From Gammaproteobacteria bacterium (GTDB taxonomy: Bacteria; Pseudomonadota; Gammaproteobacteria; Chromatiales; Chromatiaceae): 64,000 nt of DNA. Position 1 is the first letter of the stretch; the number at the start of each line of letters is the position of its first letter. The stretch is from assembly GCA_020445255.1 (NCBI GenBank), contig JAGRGY010000004.1, positions 1 through 64,000 of the forward strand, in the 5' to 3' direction. Below are positions 46,352-53,836 of the stretch, in pieces. The notes under the pieces are model-generated. The model was not told where the DNA came from. It did no database searches and saw only the letters and a list, made by a program, of their open reading frames with translations. A program made the translations under genes and the position numbers.

Positions 46352-46663
46352 TCAGTCATCGTTGAGCAGTTCCTCGGGATCCCAGCCCAGTTCGCGCGCG
46401 CGGGCGACGGCGGCGTCGTAGATCGCGCGATGCCGTTCTGCGAGTTCAGGCGGCAGGTTGGAGACCAGGTGACCGTATTTCTCCCACTCCTGGGTGACCT
46501 GGTCGTACAGCGCCTCGACGCCCTGGGTCGTCCAGCCCTCGCAGGTCTCGGTCTCCGGTATCAGGCCGAACAGCCAGGCATCACGGATGATGTTGCCGGT
46601 CGCGTTCATCGCCCCTTTGGGGTCTTTGTCGATACCCATGTAGGTTTTGCTATTCTTGCGCAT
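46352..46663 (-). CDS. Uncharacterised conserved protein
   Basis: A 103-aa soluble protein starting MRKNSKTYMGIDKDPKG. The segment AMNATGNIIRDAWLFGLIPETETCEGWT looks like a conserved block I recall from gammaproteobacterial proteins without assigned function. The tail is acidic (PEELLNDD). The start at 46663 is preferred over 46708 because homology seems to begin there. Upstream of the 45869-46342 gene; divergent from a histidine phosphatase gene. Confidence 0.65.
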   Translation of the reverse strand: MRKNSKTYMGIDKDPKGAMNATGNIIRDAWLFGLIPETETCEGWTTQGVEALYDQVTQEWEKYGHLVSNLPPELAERHRAIYDAAVARARELGWDPEELLNDD

Positions 46664-46731
46664 CCGCGTGCCGTCCAGAAAACGTGAAACTGGCGCGAAT
46701 TCTATCAAACTGCGGCCGCCGCCATCCCTGA

Positions 46732-47352
46732 ATGAACGACGTGACGACGACCCGACTCGACTATCTCCGCCATGGCCAGCCGATCGGCGGTCAACGCTTC
46801 CGCGGCAACGGCATCGACGATCCGCTGTCCGGCCTCGGCTGGCGCCAGATGCGCGAGACCGCAGCGGCGATCGGCAGCTGGCAGCGCGTGATCACCTCGC
46901 CGATGCAGCGCTGCGCCGCGTTCGCCGAATGGCTGGCGACCCAGCGCGGTCTGCCGCTGGAGGTGATCGACGACCTGCGCGAGGTCGGCTTCGGTGCCTG
47001 GGAGGGTGCGGACCGCGATCAGCTCAAGCGCGAGCGCGCCGAAGAGTACCGCGCGTTCTATGCCGACCCCGTCGGAAACCGTCCAGCAGGAGCTGAACCG
47101 CTCGACGACCTGGGCCAGCGTGTCGGCGGCGTGTTCGACGATCTCGGCCGGCGCTTTCGCGGCGAGAATCTGCTGGTGGTCGCGCACGCCGGCGTGATCC
47201 GCGCAACACTTGGCCATGTCACCCGGATGCCGGCCGCCAACTGGTACCGCGTACTCGTCGACAATGCCGCGGTCACGCGCTTCCGCATCGATGGCGAAAG
47301 AGCGCTGCTGATCGCCCACAACTGGCGCCCAAACATCCAGGAGAACCCCTGA
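46732..47352 (+). CDS. Histidine phosphatase family protein
   Basis: A 206-aa phosphoglycerate-mutase-fold phosphatase. The nucleophile motif is YLRHGQP, the second His is in LLVVAHAGVIRA, and the acid residue region is LREVGFGAWEG. Similar enzymes include alpha-ribazole phosphatase (CobC) and general acid phosphatases; the substrate is unknown. It overlaps the next gene start by 1 nt (TGATG), indicating coupling. Confidence 0.82.
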   Translation: MNDVTTTRLDYLRHGQPIGGQRFRGNGIDDPLSGLGWRQMRETAAAIGSWQRVITSPMQRCAAFAEWLATQRGLPLEVIDDLREVGFGAWEGADRDQLKRERAEEYRAFYADPVGNRPAGAEPLDDLGQRVGGVFDDLGRRFRGENLLVVAHAGVIRATLGHVTRMPAANWYRVLVDNAAVTRFRIDGERALLIAHNWRPNIQENP

Positions 47353-47885
47353 TGGCCTTTGCCCGTCTCGCCTTCCGCGTGTTGCTGATCCTGCTGGTAC
47401 TGTTCGCCGTGGTCGGCCTGCTGTTGCCGTCATCGACCACGGTCGAACGTTCGATCGTCATCGACGCGCCACCGGCCGCGGTGTTCCCGCACCTCAACGG
47501 CATGCGCGCCGTCCAGGCCTGGTCGCCGTGGGCCGGGATCGACAGTCAGACCGAGTACCGGTTCGACGGTCCGGAACAGGGCGTCGGATCGCGCATGAGT
47601 TGGGCCAGCGGCAACCAGCAGGTCGGCGAGGGCAGCCAGGAGATCACGCAAAGCGTCGCCGATCGCGAGGTCGTCAGCCGCCTGCAGTTCGGCGACAAGG
47701 GCGGCGGCAGCGCGCGCTTCATTCTCGAACCGGAAGGCGGCGGCACCCGGGTACGCTGGCAGTTCAGCACCGACTTCGGCTGGGACCTGTTCGGCCGTTA
47801 TGTCGGCCTGCTGCTCGACGGCATGGTCGGCGCGCAATACGACAAGGGTCTCAAGGACCTGAAGGCCAAGCTGGAGTCACGCTGA
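47352..47885 (+). CDS. SRPBCC-family membrane-anchored protein
   Basis: A 177-aa protein with an N-terminal hydrophobic anchor (about 7-27). A START/polyketide-cyclase-like domain follows: STTVERSIVIDAPPAAVFPHLNGMRAVQAWSPWAG...GVGSRMSW...GTRVRWQF. The fold binds hydrophobic ligands; no specific function is known. Coupled to the preceding phosphatase gene. Confidence 0.78.
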   Translation: MAFARLAFRVLLILLVLFAVVGLLLPSSTTVERSIVIDAPPAAVFPHLNGMRAVQAWSPWAGIDSQTEYRFDGPEQGVGSRMSWASGNQQVGEGSQEITQSVADREVVSRLQFGDKGGGSARFILEPEGGGTRVRWQFSTDFGWDLFGRYVGLLLDGMVGAQYDKGLKDLKAKLESR

Positions 47886-47895
47886 GCGATAGCGC

Positions 47896-48072
47896 CTAAC
47901 GACCGCGGATCCCGGCCCAGAACAGCAATATCAGCATCGCGCCCACTGCGAGGCCCAACACCTCGGAGCCGACCTGTACCCAGCCGCCGGCGATCGACAC
48001 CAGGCCGGCCACGCTGACGACCGCGACCAATACAAACGCTGAAGCTAACCAATGCTGGCGCCGATCAGGCAT
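47896..48072 (-). CDS. Possible small membrane protein (58 aa)
   Basis: A short frame starting MPDRRQHWLASAFVLVAVV with two predicted membrane helices (about 10-29 and 35-53) and a basic C-terminus. It is divergent from the MBL-fold gene. The hydrophobic periodicity suggests a real gene, but there is no clear ribosome-binding site and no known family. Confidence 0.4.
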   Translation of the reverse strand: MPDRRQHWLASAFVLVAVVSVAGLVSIAGGWVQVGSEVLGLAVGAMLILLFWAGIRGR

Positions 48073-48107
48073 CTCTATACTGGGCCGACTGCTGATTGAG
48101 GAGGGAC

Positions 48108-49061
48108 ATGATGGCAGAGGCAATCGGGCATGACAGCTACCTGATCGACACCGGTCTCTACGGACCACAGCACGCCGCATGCTACCTGGTCGCCGACCAC
48201 GACGAACTCGCCGTGATCGACACCGGTACCCGACACACGCTGCCGCGCATCCTGGATGCCGTCGCCGCGCTCGGCGCGTCGCCCGAGCAGGTGCGCTACG
48301 TGATGCCGACCCATGTCCACCTCGATCACGCCAGCGGTTCCGGCGTGCTGATGCAGGCGTGCCCGAACGCGACGCTGGTCGTGCACCCGAAGGGACTGCC
48401 GCACATGGTCGATCCGGCCAAGCTGCAGGCAGGCGCAACCGCGGTCTATGGCGAACAGGCCTTCCAACGCGATTTCGGTGACCTGATGCCGATCCCGGAG
48501 CAGCGCACGCACGCAGCCGCCGACGGCGAGACGTTCGAACTCGGCCGACGCCAGCTGCAGTTCATCCATACGCCGGGCCACGCCAACCACCACGGCTGCC
48601 TGTTCGACCAGGCCGGGGGCCACCTCTACACCGGCGACACCTTCGGCCTGGGCTATCGTCAGTTCCGGCGCGACGGCGACGTACTGCTGGTCGCGACGAC
48701 GACGCCGGTGGCGTTCGATCCCGACGCATGGTTCGACAGCCTCGAGCGCATGATGGCGCTCGACCCCTCGACCTGCTGCCTGACCCATTTCGGCTGTGTC
48801 GACCACCCGCAGCGCCTGGTCGGCAGGCTGCGTGACAGTATCCAGGCCCACGTCGACATCGCGCTCGAAGAGGAGACGCGCGACAGCGACGGACGCGAGC
48901 AGCGCCTCACCGACGCGGTCGACCGCCTGCTGGTCGAGGCCGGTCGGCGTCACAGCCACCTGTCGGCCGACGCGGTACGCACCATCTTCGCGTCCGACAT
49001 CGATCTGAACGCCCAGGGGCTGGCGATCTGGCTGGCCCGGCGCGCCAGGCGCGGCGCATAG
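48108..49061 (+). CDS. MBL-fold metallo-hydrolase
   Basis: A 317-aa metallo-beta-lactamase-fold protein. The main metal-binding motif THVHLDHASGSG is intact; further His/Asp residues are HTPGHANHHGC, TGDTFGLGY and LTHFGCVDHP. It resembles hydrolases of the glyoxalase II / lactonase type, and the extended C-terminal helical part is of unknown role. Tandem ATGs at 48108 and 48111 follow GAGGAGGGAC. Substrate unknown. Confidence 0.83.
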   Translation: MMAEAIGHDSYLIDTGLYGPQHAACYLVADHDELAVIDTGTRHTLPRILDAVAALGASPEQVRYVMPTHVHLDHASGSGVLMQACPNATLVVHPKGLPHMVDPAKLQAGATAVYGEQAFQRDFGDLMPIPEQRTHAAADGETFELGRRQLQFIHTPGHANHHGCLFDQAGGHLYTGDTFGLGYRQFRRDGDVLLVATTTPVAFDPDAWFDSLERMMALDPSTCCLTHFGCVDHPQRLVGRLRDSIQAHVDIALEEETRDSDGREQRLTDAVDRLLVEAGRRHSHLSADAVRTIFASDIDLNAQGLAIWLARRARRGA

Positions 49062-49093
49062 GACCCCGCTATCGGCACGGTTGGAAACCGCGA

Positions 49094-49122
49094 ATGTCAG
49101 CGCGGCCGGCGGCCGCTATAAT
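49094..49122 (+). promoter_or_regulatory. Promoter of the DAHP synthase gene
   Basis: ATGTCA (-35, four of six matches) at 49094-49099, a 17-bp spacer, and a consensus TATAAT at 49117-49122. It predicts a transcript start near 49129 and a leader of about 24 nt. Confidence 0.6.
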
Positions 49123-49152
49123 TCGGCGATTCCTGAACGCACGAACGCCAAG

Positions 49153-50220
49153 ATGCAGAAGACAGACGACCTCCGTATCAAGTCCATCAACGAGGTGGAG
49201 CCGCCGGCCGTCGTGCACCAGCGCCACCCGATCACCGCCGATGCGGCAGACACGGTGGCAGCGACGCGCGAGGCCATCCACCGCGTCCTCGCGCGCGAGG
49301 ACGACCGCCTGCTGGTCGTCGTCGGTCCCTGCTCGGTGCACGACCCGGACGCCGCGCTGGAGTATGCCGCACGCCTGATCAAACTGCGCGACCGGCTCAA
49401 GGACGACCTGCTGGTCGTCATGCGCGTGTACTTCGAGAAGCCGCGCACGACCGTCGGCTGGAAGGGCCTGATCAACGACCCGGACCTCGACGAGAGCTTC
49501 CAGATCAACAAAGGGCTCAACCTGGCCCGCGACCTGCTGCTGAAGATCAACCAGATGGGACTGCCGGCCGGCACCGAATTCCTCGACCTGATCAGCCCGC
49601 AGTACGTTGCCGACCTGATCAGCTGGGGCGCGATCGGCGCGCGCACGACCGAGAGCCAGGGCCATCGCGAACTCGCGTCCGGACTGTCGTGCCCGGTCGG
49701 CTTCAAGAATGGCACCGACGGCACGATGCGCATCGCCGTCGACGCGATGCGCGCCGCGGAGCGTCCGCACGTGTTCCTGTCGCTGACCAAGGAAGGCCGC
49801 TCGGCGATCTTCAACACCAGCGGCAACCCGGACACCCACGTGATCCTGCGCGGCGGCAAGCGTCCGAACTACGATGCCGAATCGGTGGCCGAGGCGATCG
49901 AGGAGATGACGCGTGCCGGGCTGACACCGAACCTGATGATCGACTTCAGCCATGCCAACAGCCGCAAGCAGCACGAAAAACAGATCGAGGTCGGCGAGGA
50001 CGTCGCGCGCCAGATCCGGCGTGGCAATGACAATATCATCGGCGTAATGGTCGAGAGCCACCTGGTCGGCGGCCGCCAGGACCTCGGCGGCAGCGATGAC
50101 GGCCTGATCTACGGTCAGAGCATCACCGACGCCTGCCTGTCATGGGGCGACAGCAAACCGCTGCTGGAAAAGCTCGCGGAGGCCGTGCGCAAACGGCGCG
50201 AGACGCGCGTCAGCGACTGA
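49153..50220 (+). CDS. aroG: 3-Deoxy-7-phosphoheptulonate synthase (DAHP synthase, class I)
   Basis: First step of the shikimate pathway: phosphoenolpyruvate plus erythrose-4-phosphate. The 355-aa protein has LLVVVGPCSVHDPDAALEYA, MRVYFEKPRTTVGWKGLINDP, GARTTESQGHRELASGLSCPVGFKNGTDG and IDFSHANSRKQ (metal and substrate residues). Which of the AroF/G/H feedback types it is cannot be told here. The ATG at 49153 matches the family; the frame is open to 49081. Confidence 0.95.
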   Translation: MQKTDDLRIKSINEVEPPAVVHQRHPITADAADTVAATREAIHRVLAREDDRLLVVVGPCSVHDPDAALEYAARLIKLRDRLKDDLLVVMRVYFEKPRTTVGWKGLINDPDLDESFQINKGLNLARDLLLKINQMGLPAGTEFLDLISPQYVADLISWGAIGARTTESQGHRELASGLSCPVGFKNGTDGTMRIAVDAMRAAERPHVFLSLTKEGRSAIFNTSGNPDTHVILRGGKRPNYDAESVAEAIEEMTRAGLTPNLMIDFSHANSRKQHEKQIEVGEDVARQIRRGNDNIIGVMVESHLVGGRQDLGGSDDGLIYGQSITDACLSWGDSKPLLEKLAEAVRKRRETRVSD

Positions 50221-50243
50221 CGCCGGCACCCACGTGCGACGGC

Positions 50244-50684
50244 TCAGAAGTCGTCGAATCCGGCCTTGCGGAACCACTCGCGGGCCTTTTCCTCGTCGCG
50301 TGCGACCCCGGTGCCCTCGCGGTACATCATGCCGATCGTCGTCATCGCACCCTGCAGGCCCTGGTCGGCCGCACGGCCGAACCACTCCAGCGCCTTCTGG
50401 CTGTTCTGTTCGACGCACTCACCCTGCAGGTACATGAACCCCAGGCCGTGCTGTGCCAGACCGAGACCGGCCTCGGCCGCACTACGCATGTACTTGAACG
50501 CCAGCAGCGCGTTCTCGACCATGCCGAGGCCGTTCTGGGCCATGATCGCGATGCGGTACTGGGCGTCGGCATTGCCCTGCTCGGCCAGCGGCCCGAGCAG
50601 GCGTGCTGCCGTGGTGAAATGCTTGGATTCGAATGCGGCGATACCGCTGCTCAGATCCATGTCCGGACCGTCAATCTCGCTCAT
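50244..50684 (-). CDS. Sel1-repeat protein
   Basis: A 146-aa protein with about three Sel1-like TPR repeats (for example AQHGLGFMYLQGECVEQNSQKALEWFGRAADQG). No signal peptide. Such proteins act as scaffolds for protein-protein contacts. The ATG at 50684 lies inside the end of the thioesterase gene (14-nt overlap), so the pair is coupled. A second Sel1 protein lies at 55930. Confidence 0.8.
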   Translation of the reverse strand: MSEIDGPDMDLSSGIAAFESKHFTTAARLLGPLAEQGNADAQYRIAIMAQNGLGMVENALLAFKYMRSAAEAGLGLAQHGLGFMYLQGECVEQNSQKALEWFGRAADQGLQGAMTTIGMMYREGTGVARDEEKAREWFRKAGFDDF

Positions 50685-51180
50685 CGTCTCTCTCGTCGTC
50701 GTGGCGCGCGGCGCCGGGCCGGTAGCCCGCGGGGCGGATCGCCACGCGGCTGCTGACCGCCGCGCACAGTCGACCGCGCACATCGTAGAAACCATATTCG
50801 AAGGTCGGCGTCGCGCGCCCGCGCCGCGCCAGTTCTTCGCGTATTCCCTGTTCGGCAGCGACATCCAGCGTGAAGCGCAGCTCCAGGTCGCTGCGGCCCT
50901 CGCGGCGGAAATCGAGCGCCAACGAACGCGTCCACACCCGGTAGCCGGCAAACACGCGGCCGCACGCCAACGCGGCGATCGGGTCCGCCAGGCAGGCCAT
51001 GGCGCCACCGAACATGCCGCCGCCGGGATTGCGGTTCGGTACGAGCGGCAGCAGCAGCCGTACGTGGCGCCCGTCTGCACCCAGTTCGAGCACGCGTACA
51101 CGCATCGCGCGAAACGGCGGATACCACTCCAGTCGTTTCGCCGCCGGCAGACGACGTCTCAGAACCTCGAACATTCGCAT
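50671..51180 (-). CDS. Hotdog-fold thioesterase-like protein (DUF4442 type)
   Basis: A 169-aa protein with the hotdog pattern RNPGGGMFGGAMACLADPIAALAC, where the central helix follows the Gly-rich turn, and a second strand segment with ATPTFEYGFYDVRGRLCAAVSSRVA. It resembles PaaI/DUF4442 acyl-CoA thioesterases. The polar C-terminal tail is rich in Asp/Arg. The catalytic acid is not assigned. Cotranscribed with the Sel1 gene. Confidence 0.72.
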   Translation of the reverse strand: MRMFEVLRRRLPAAKRLEWYPPFRAMRVRVLELGADGRHVRLLLPLVPNRNPGGGMFGGAMACLADPIAALACGRVFAGYRVWTRSLALDFRREGRSDLELRFTLDVAAEQGIREELARRGRATPTFEYGFYDVRGRLCAAVSSRVAIRPAGYRPGAARHDDERDDERD

Positions 51181-51605
51181 CGCTTTATACCATCGCCACC
51201 GCTACCGCAAACGTCGCAGATGAACGGGGAATAGGGTCGCACGATACCGGACGGACGGGGTGCCGGCGACGGTCGCTGCGGGGGCCGACACCGCGTACGA
51301 TTGCACGATACGGCCGACACCACCGGACGACGTGACCCAGTGTCCAGTACACCAATGACGTGTCACTCAGATCGTCACCCAGGCGCCACTGCGAGGCGCG
51401 TTCGCGTTTGAATCGTCGCTCTGTTCGGAGTGGACGCAATGCGGCAGCGGCGCGTGGGCGGCGCTCTCTTCGAGTGCCGTCTCAATGACTTGCGGCCGTG
51501 TTACGCTCGCTCGCGTCAGCGCCGACCAGCCCTGACTCACGTACCTCGCCGTGCGTCATCGGGGCGGCGCTGGGCGATACGTCATTTGTGGAACAGGACA
51601 CTAGC
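51181..51605. other. Intergenic region upstream of glcF (425 bp)
   Basis: No gene is seen. It must hold the promoters of glcF and of the divergent thioesterase gene. No clear -10/-35 pair stands out, and no tRNA or repeat was recognised. An AGGA site lies 8 nt before the glcF ATG. Confidence 0.6.
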
Positions 51606-52829
51606 ATGCAGACCGCACTCGCCGATTTCATACGCGACACCCCTGCCGGCCGCGAGGCTGACCGCATCCTGCGTGCCTGCGTTCACTGCGGCTTCTGCAC
51701 CGCCACCTGCCCCACCTACCAGTTGCTCGGCGACGAACTGGACAGCCCGCGCGGCCGCATCTATCAGATCAAGCAGGTGCTCGAGGGCGCACCGGCCAAC
51801 CCCGGCGTGCGCGAACACCTCGACCGCTGCCTCACCTGCAGGTCCTGCGAGACGACGTGTCCGTCCGGCGTCGACTACCATCGGCTGATCGACATCGGCC
51901 GCGAGACCGTCGAAAAGCAGGCACCGCGACCGCTGGTCGAGCGCGCGTTCCGCCGCGCGCTGATCGAGGTCATGGCCTACCGGGCCCGATTCACCCCGCT
52001 GCTGCGCATCGGCCAGGCGCTGCGACCGCTGATGCCGGCGAAGCTGCGCCGCAACGTGCCGCCGGCGGCACCCAGGCTGTCGCCGATCGCGGCGCGCCCT
52101 GCCCAGCGACGCGTACTGCTGCTCGACGGCTGCGTGCAGCCCGGGATCGCCCCGGAAATCAACCATGCCCTCGAGGAGATCCTGTCCCGCCTCGGCATCG
52201 CGGTCGAACGCACGCCGCAGGCCGGTTGCTGTGGCGCCCTGCCGCACCACCTCAGCGACAGCAGGCGCGCGCGGGCGATGGCCAGGAAAAACATCGACGC
52301 CTGGCTGCCGGCAATCGACGCCGGTGCCGACGCGCTGGTCGTGACAGCGAGCGGCTGCGGTGCACACGTGCACGACTATGTCCACCTGCTCGCCGATGAC
52401 CCCGACTATGTCGACCATGCCCGCCGCATCGTCGAACTGCTGCGGGATCCGGTGGAACTGCTCGGAGACGCCGCGATAGAGCGCCTGACGTTGACGCGCC
52501 GCACGTCGCGCATCGCAGTGCATACGCCCTGCACGCTGCAGCATGCGCTGGGGTTGAATGGACGAATCGAGGAACTGCTGAACCGCCTCGGCTACCAGCT
52601 GTGCGCGGTGCAGGAAGGCCACCTGTGTTGTGGGTCGGCGGGCACCTATTCGATGCTGCAGCCGGCGCTGTCCGAACGCCTGCGTTCACGCAAGCTGCAG
52701 GCGCTCAAAGTCGATCATCCGGATGTCGTCGTGACCGCCAATATCGGCTGTCTCGTGCACCTGGCCAGCGCCGACGCCGTGCCCGTGAGGCACTGGCTGA
52801 ACCTGGTCGCCGGCGATCTCGCCGACTGA
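51606..52829 (+). CDS. glcF: Glycolate oxidase iron-sulfur subunit
   Basis: Iron-sulfur subunit of glycolate dehydrogenase, which oxidises glycolate to glyoxylate. The 407-aa protein has two 4Fe-4S motifs, CVHCGFCTATCP and CLTCRSCETTCP, and two CCG domains (AGCCGALPHH and LCCGSAGTYS). In autotrophs glycolate arises from RuBisCO oxygenase activity. glcD and glcE are not adjacent and must lie elsewhere. The ATG at 51606 is chosen over an open frame beginning at 51498. Confidence 0.9.
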   Translation: MQTALADFIRDTPAGREADRILRACVHCGFCTATCPTYQLLGDELDSPRGRIYQIKQVLEGAPANPGVREHLDRCLTCRSCETTCPSGVDYHRLIDIGRETVEKQAPRPLVERAFRRALIEVMAYRARFTPLLRIGQALRPLMPAKLRRNVPPAAPRLSPIAARPAQRRVLLLDGCVQPGIAPEINHALEEILSRLGIAVERTPQAGCCGALPHHLSDSRRARAMARKNIDAWLPAIDAGADALVVTASGCGAHVHDYVHLLADDPDYVDHARRIVELLRDPVELLGDAAIERLTLTRRTSRIAVHTPCTLQHALGLNGRIEELLNRLGYQLCAVQEGHLCCGSAGTYSMLQPALSERLRSRKLQALKVDHPDVVVTANIGCLVHLASADAVPVRHWLNLVAGDLAD

Positions 52830-52877
52830 CGCGCAGAGGCCTGACCGGTCGGCGCGGCAGGTCGCTGATCTGCGCGC

Positions 52878-53696
52878 TCACGGGCGTTCCAGGTGTTCAC
52901 TGATCCAGGCCCGCCACTGGTCGAGCAACGCGGCATGGGTCGCCGCGACACCGATCCGCGGCGTCAGCGAATAGCCGGTCAACCAGTCACCACGGTAGTC
53001 GTCGAGCAGGCCTCCCACCGCGCCGCTCTCGCGCAGGATCAGCTGCCCGGCAGCGTAGTCCCACAGCTTCTGCCCGCCATGCAGGTACACCTGACAGCGC
53101 CCGCAGGCCACCCAGCACCAGTCGAGCGCCACCGAGCCGAAGCTGCGCTGCGATCGATAGGGTGAATGCCCGGCGACGGCCCGGATCAGCGCAGGCGGCA
53201 GGCGCTTCAGGTCGACGATCGCCATCGCCTCGCGCAGCGTGGCCGGGCTGGCAGTGGCATGCAGCGCCTCGCCATTGCGCCACGCACCGCGCCCGCGCAG
53301 TGCGCTGAAACATTCGCCGCGTGCAGGGTCGTAGACGACCGCCACCTGTGCCGCGCCATCGACGATCAGCGCGAGCGACACGGCAAAGAACGGGATGCCC
53401 GCGGCGAAATTGCTCGTCCCGTCGAGCGGGTCGAGACACCACAGCCCCTGCCCCTGCATCGACAGCAGGTGCACTTGTTCGGCCGCCGTCATCTCTTCGC
53501 CGAGCAGGGCGAAGGCAGGCCAGCGTGCGGCCAGTTCCACCTGCAGGCGTTTCTGCATGGCCATGTCCGCCGGGGTGATCAGCGTGCCGTCCGCCTTGAC
53601 GTCGACCGGCACCGATTCGAATCGCGAATTCAATTCTCCGGTCGCGGCGTCGATAACGAGTCGACAGAGGTCGTCGAGTTGTGTTTTGTCGAACAT
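52878..53696 (-). CDS. Inositol monophosphatase family protein
   Basis: A 272-aa metal-dependent phosphatase. It has the motifs LLGEEMT (metal ligand Glu), WCLDPLDGTSNFAAGIPFF and LWDYAAGQLIL. Family members hydrolyse inositol-1-phosphate, PAP (CysQ) or fructose-1,6-bisphosphate; the specificity is not evident. Convergent with glcF and divergent from slt. A role in the Calvin cycle as a bisphosphatase is possible but unsupported. Confidence 0.88.
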   Translation of the reverse strand: MFDKTQLDDLCRLVIDAATGELNSRFESVPVDVKADGTLITPADMAMQKRLQVELAARWPAFALLGEEMTAAEQVHLLSMQGQGLWCLDPLDGTSNFAAGIPFFAVSLALIVDGAAQVAVVYDPARGECFSALRGRGAWRNGEALHATASPATLREAMAIVDLKRLPPALIRAVAGHSPYRSQRSFGSVALDWCWVACGRCQVYLHGGQKLWDYAAGQLILRESGAVGGLLDDYRGDWLTGYSLTPRIGVAATHAALLDQWRAWISEHLERP

Positions 53697-53836
53697 GGCG
53701 CGGGCAGGATAACGGCAGTGCAGACAATGCAGAAGTCGGACGCATCCGGTCGACGTGCGACGGGGAAACCCTTATTGCGAAAAACAACGTTAAAGCCTAG
53801 TCTCAAGTCGTTGTATCACCAAGGGAAGACGCATCG

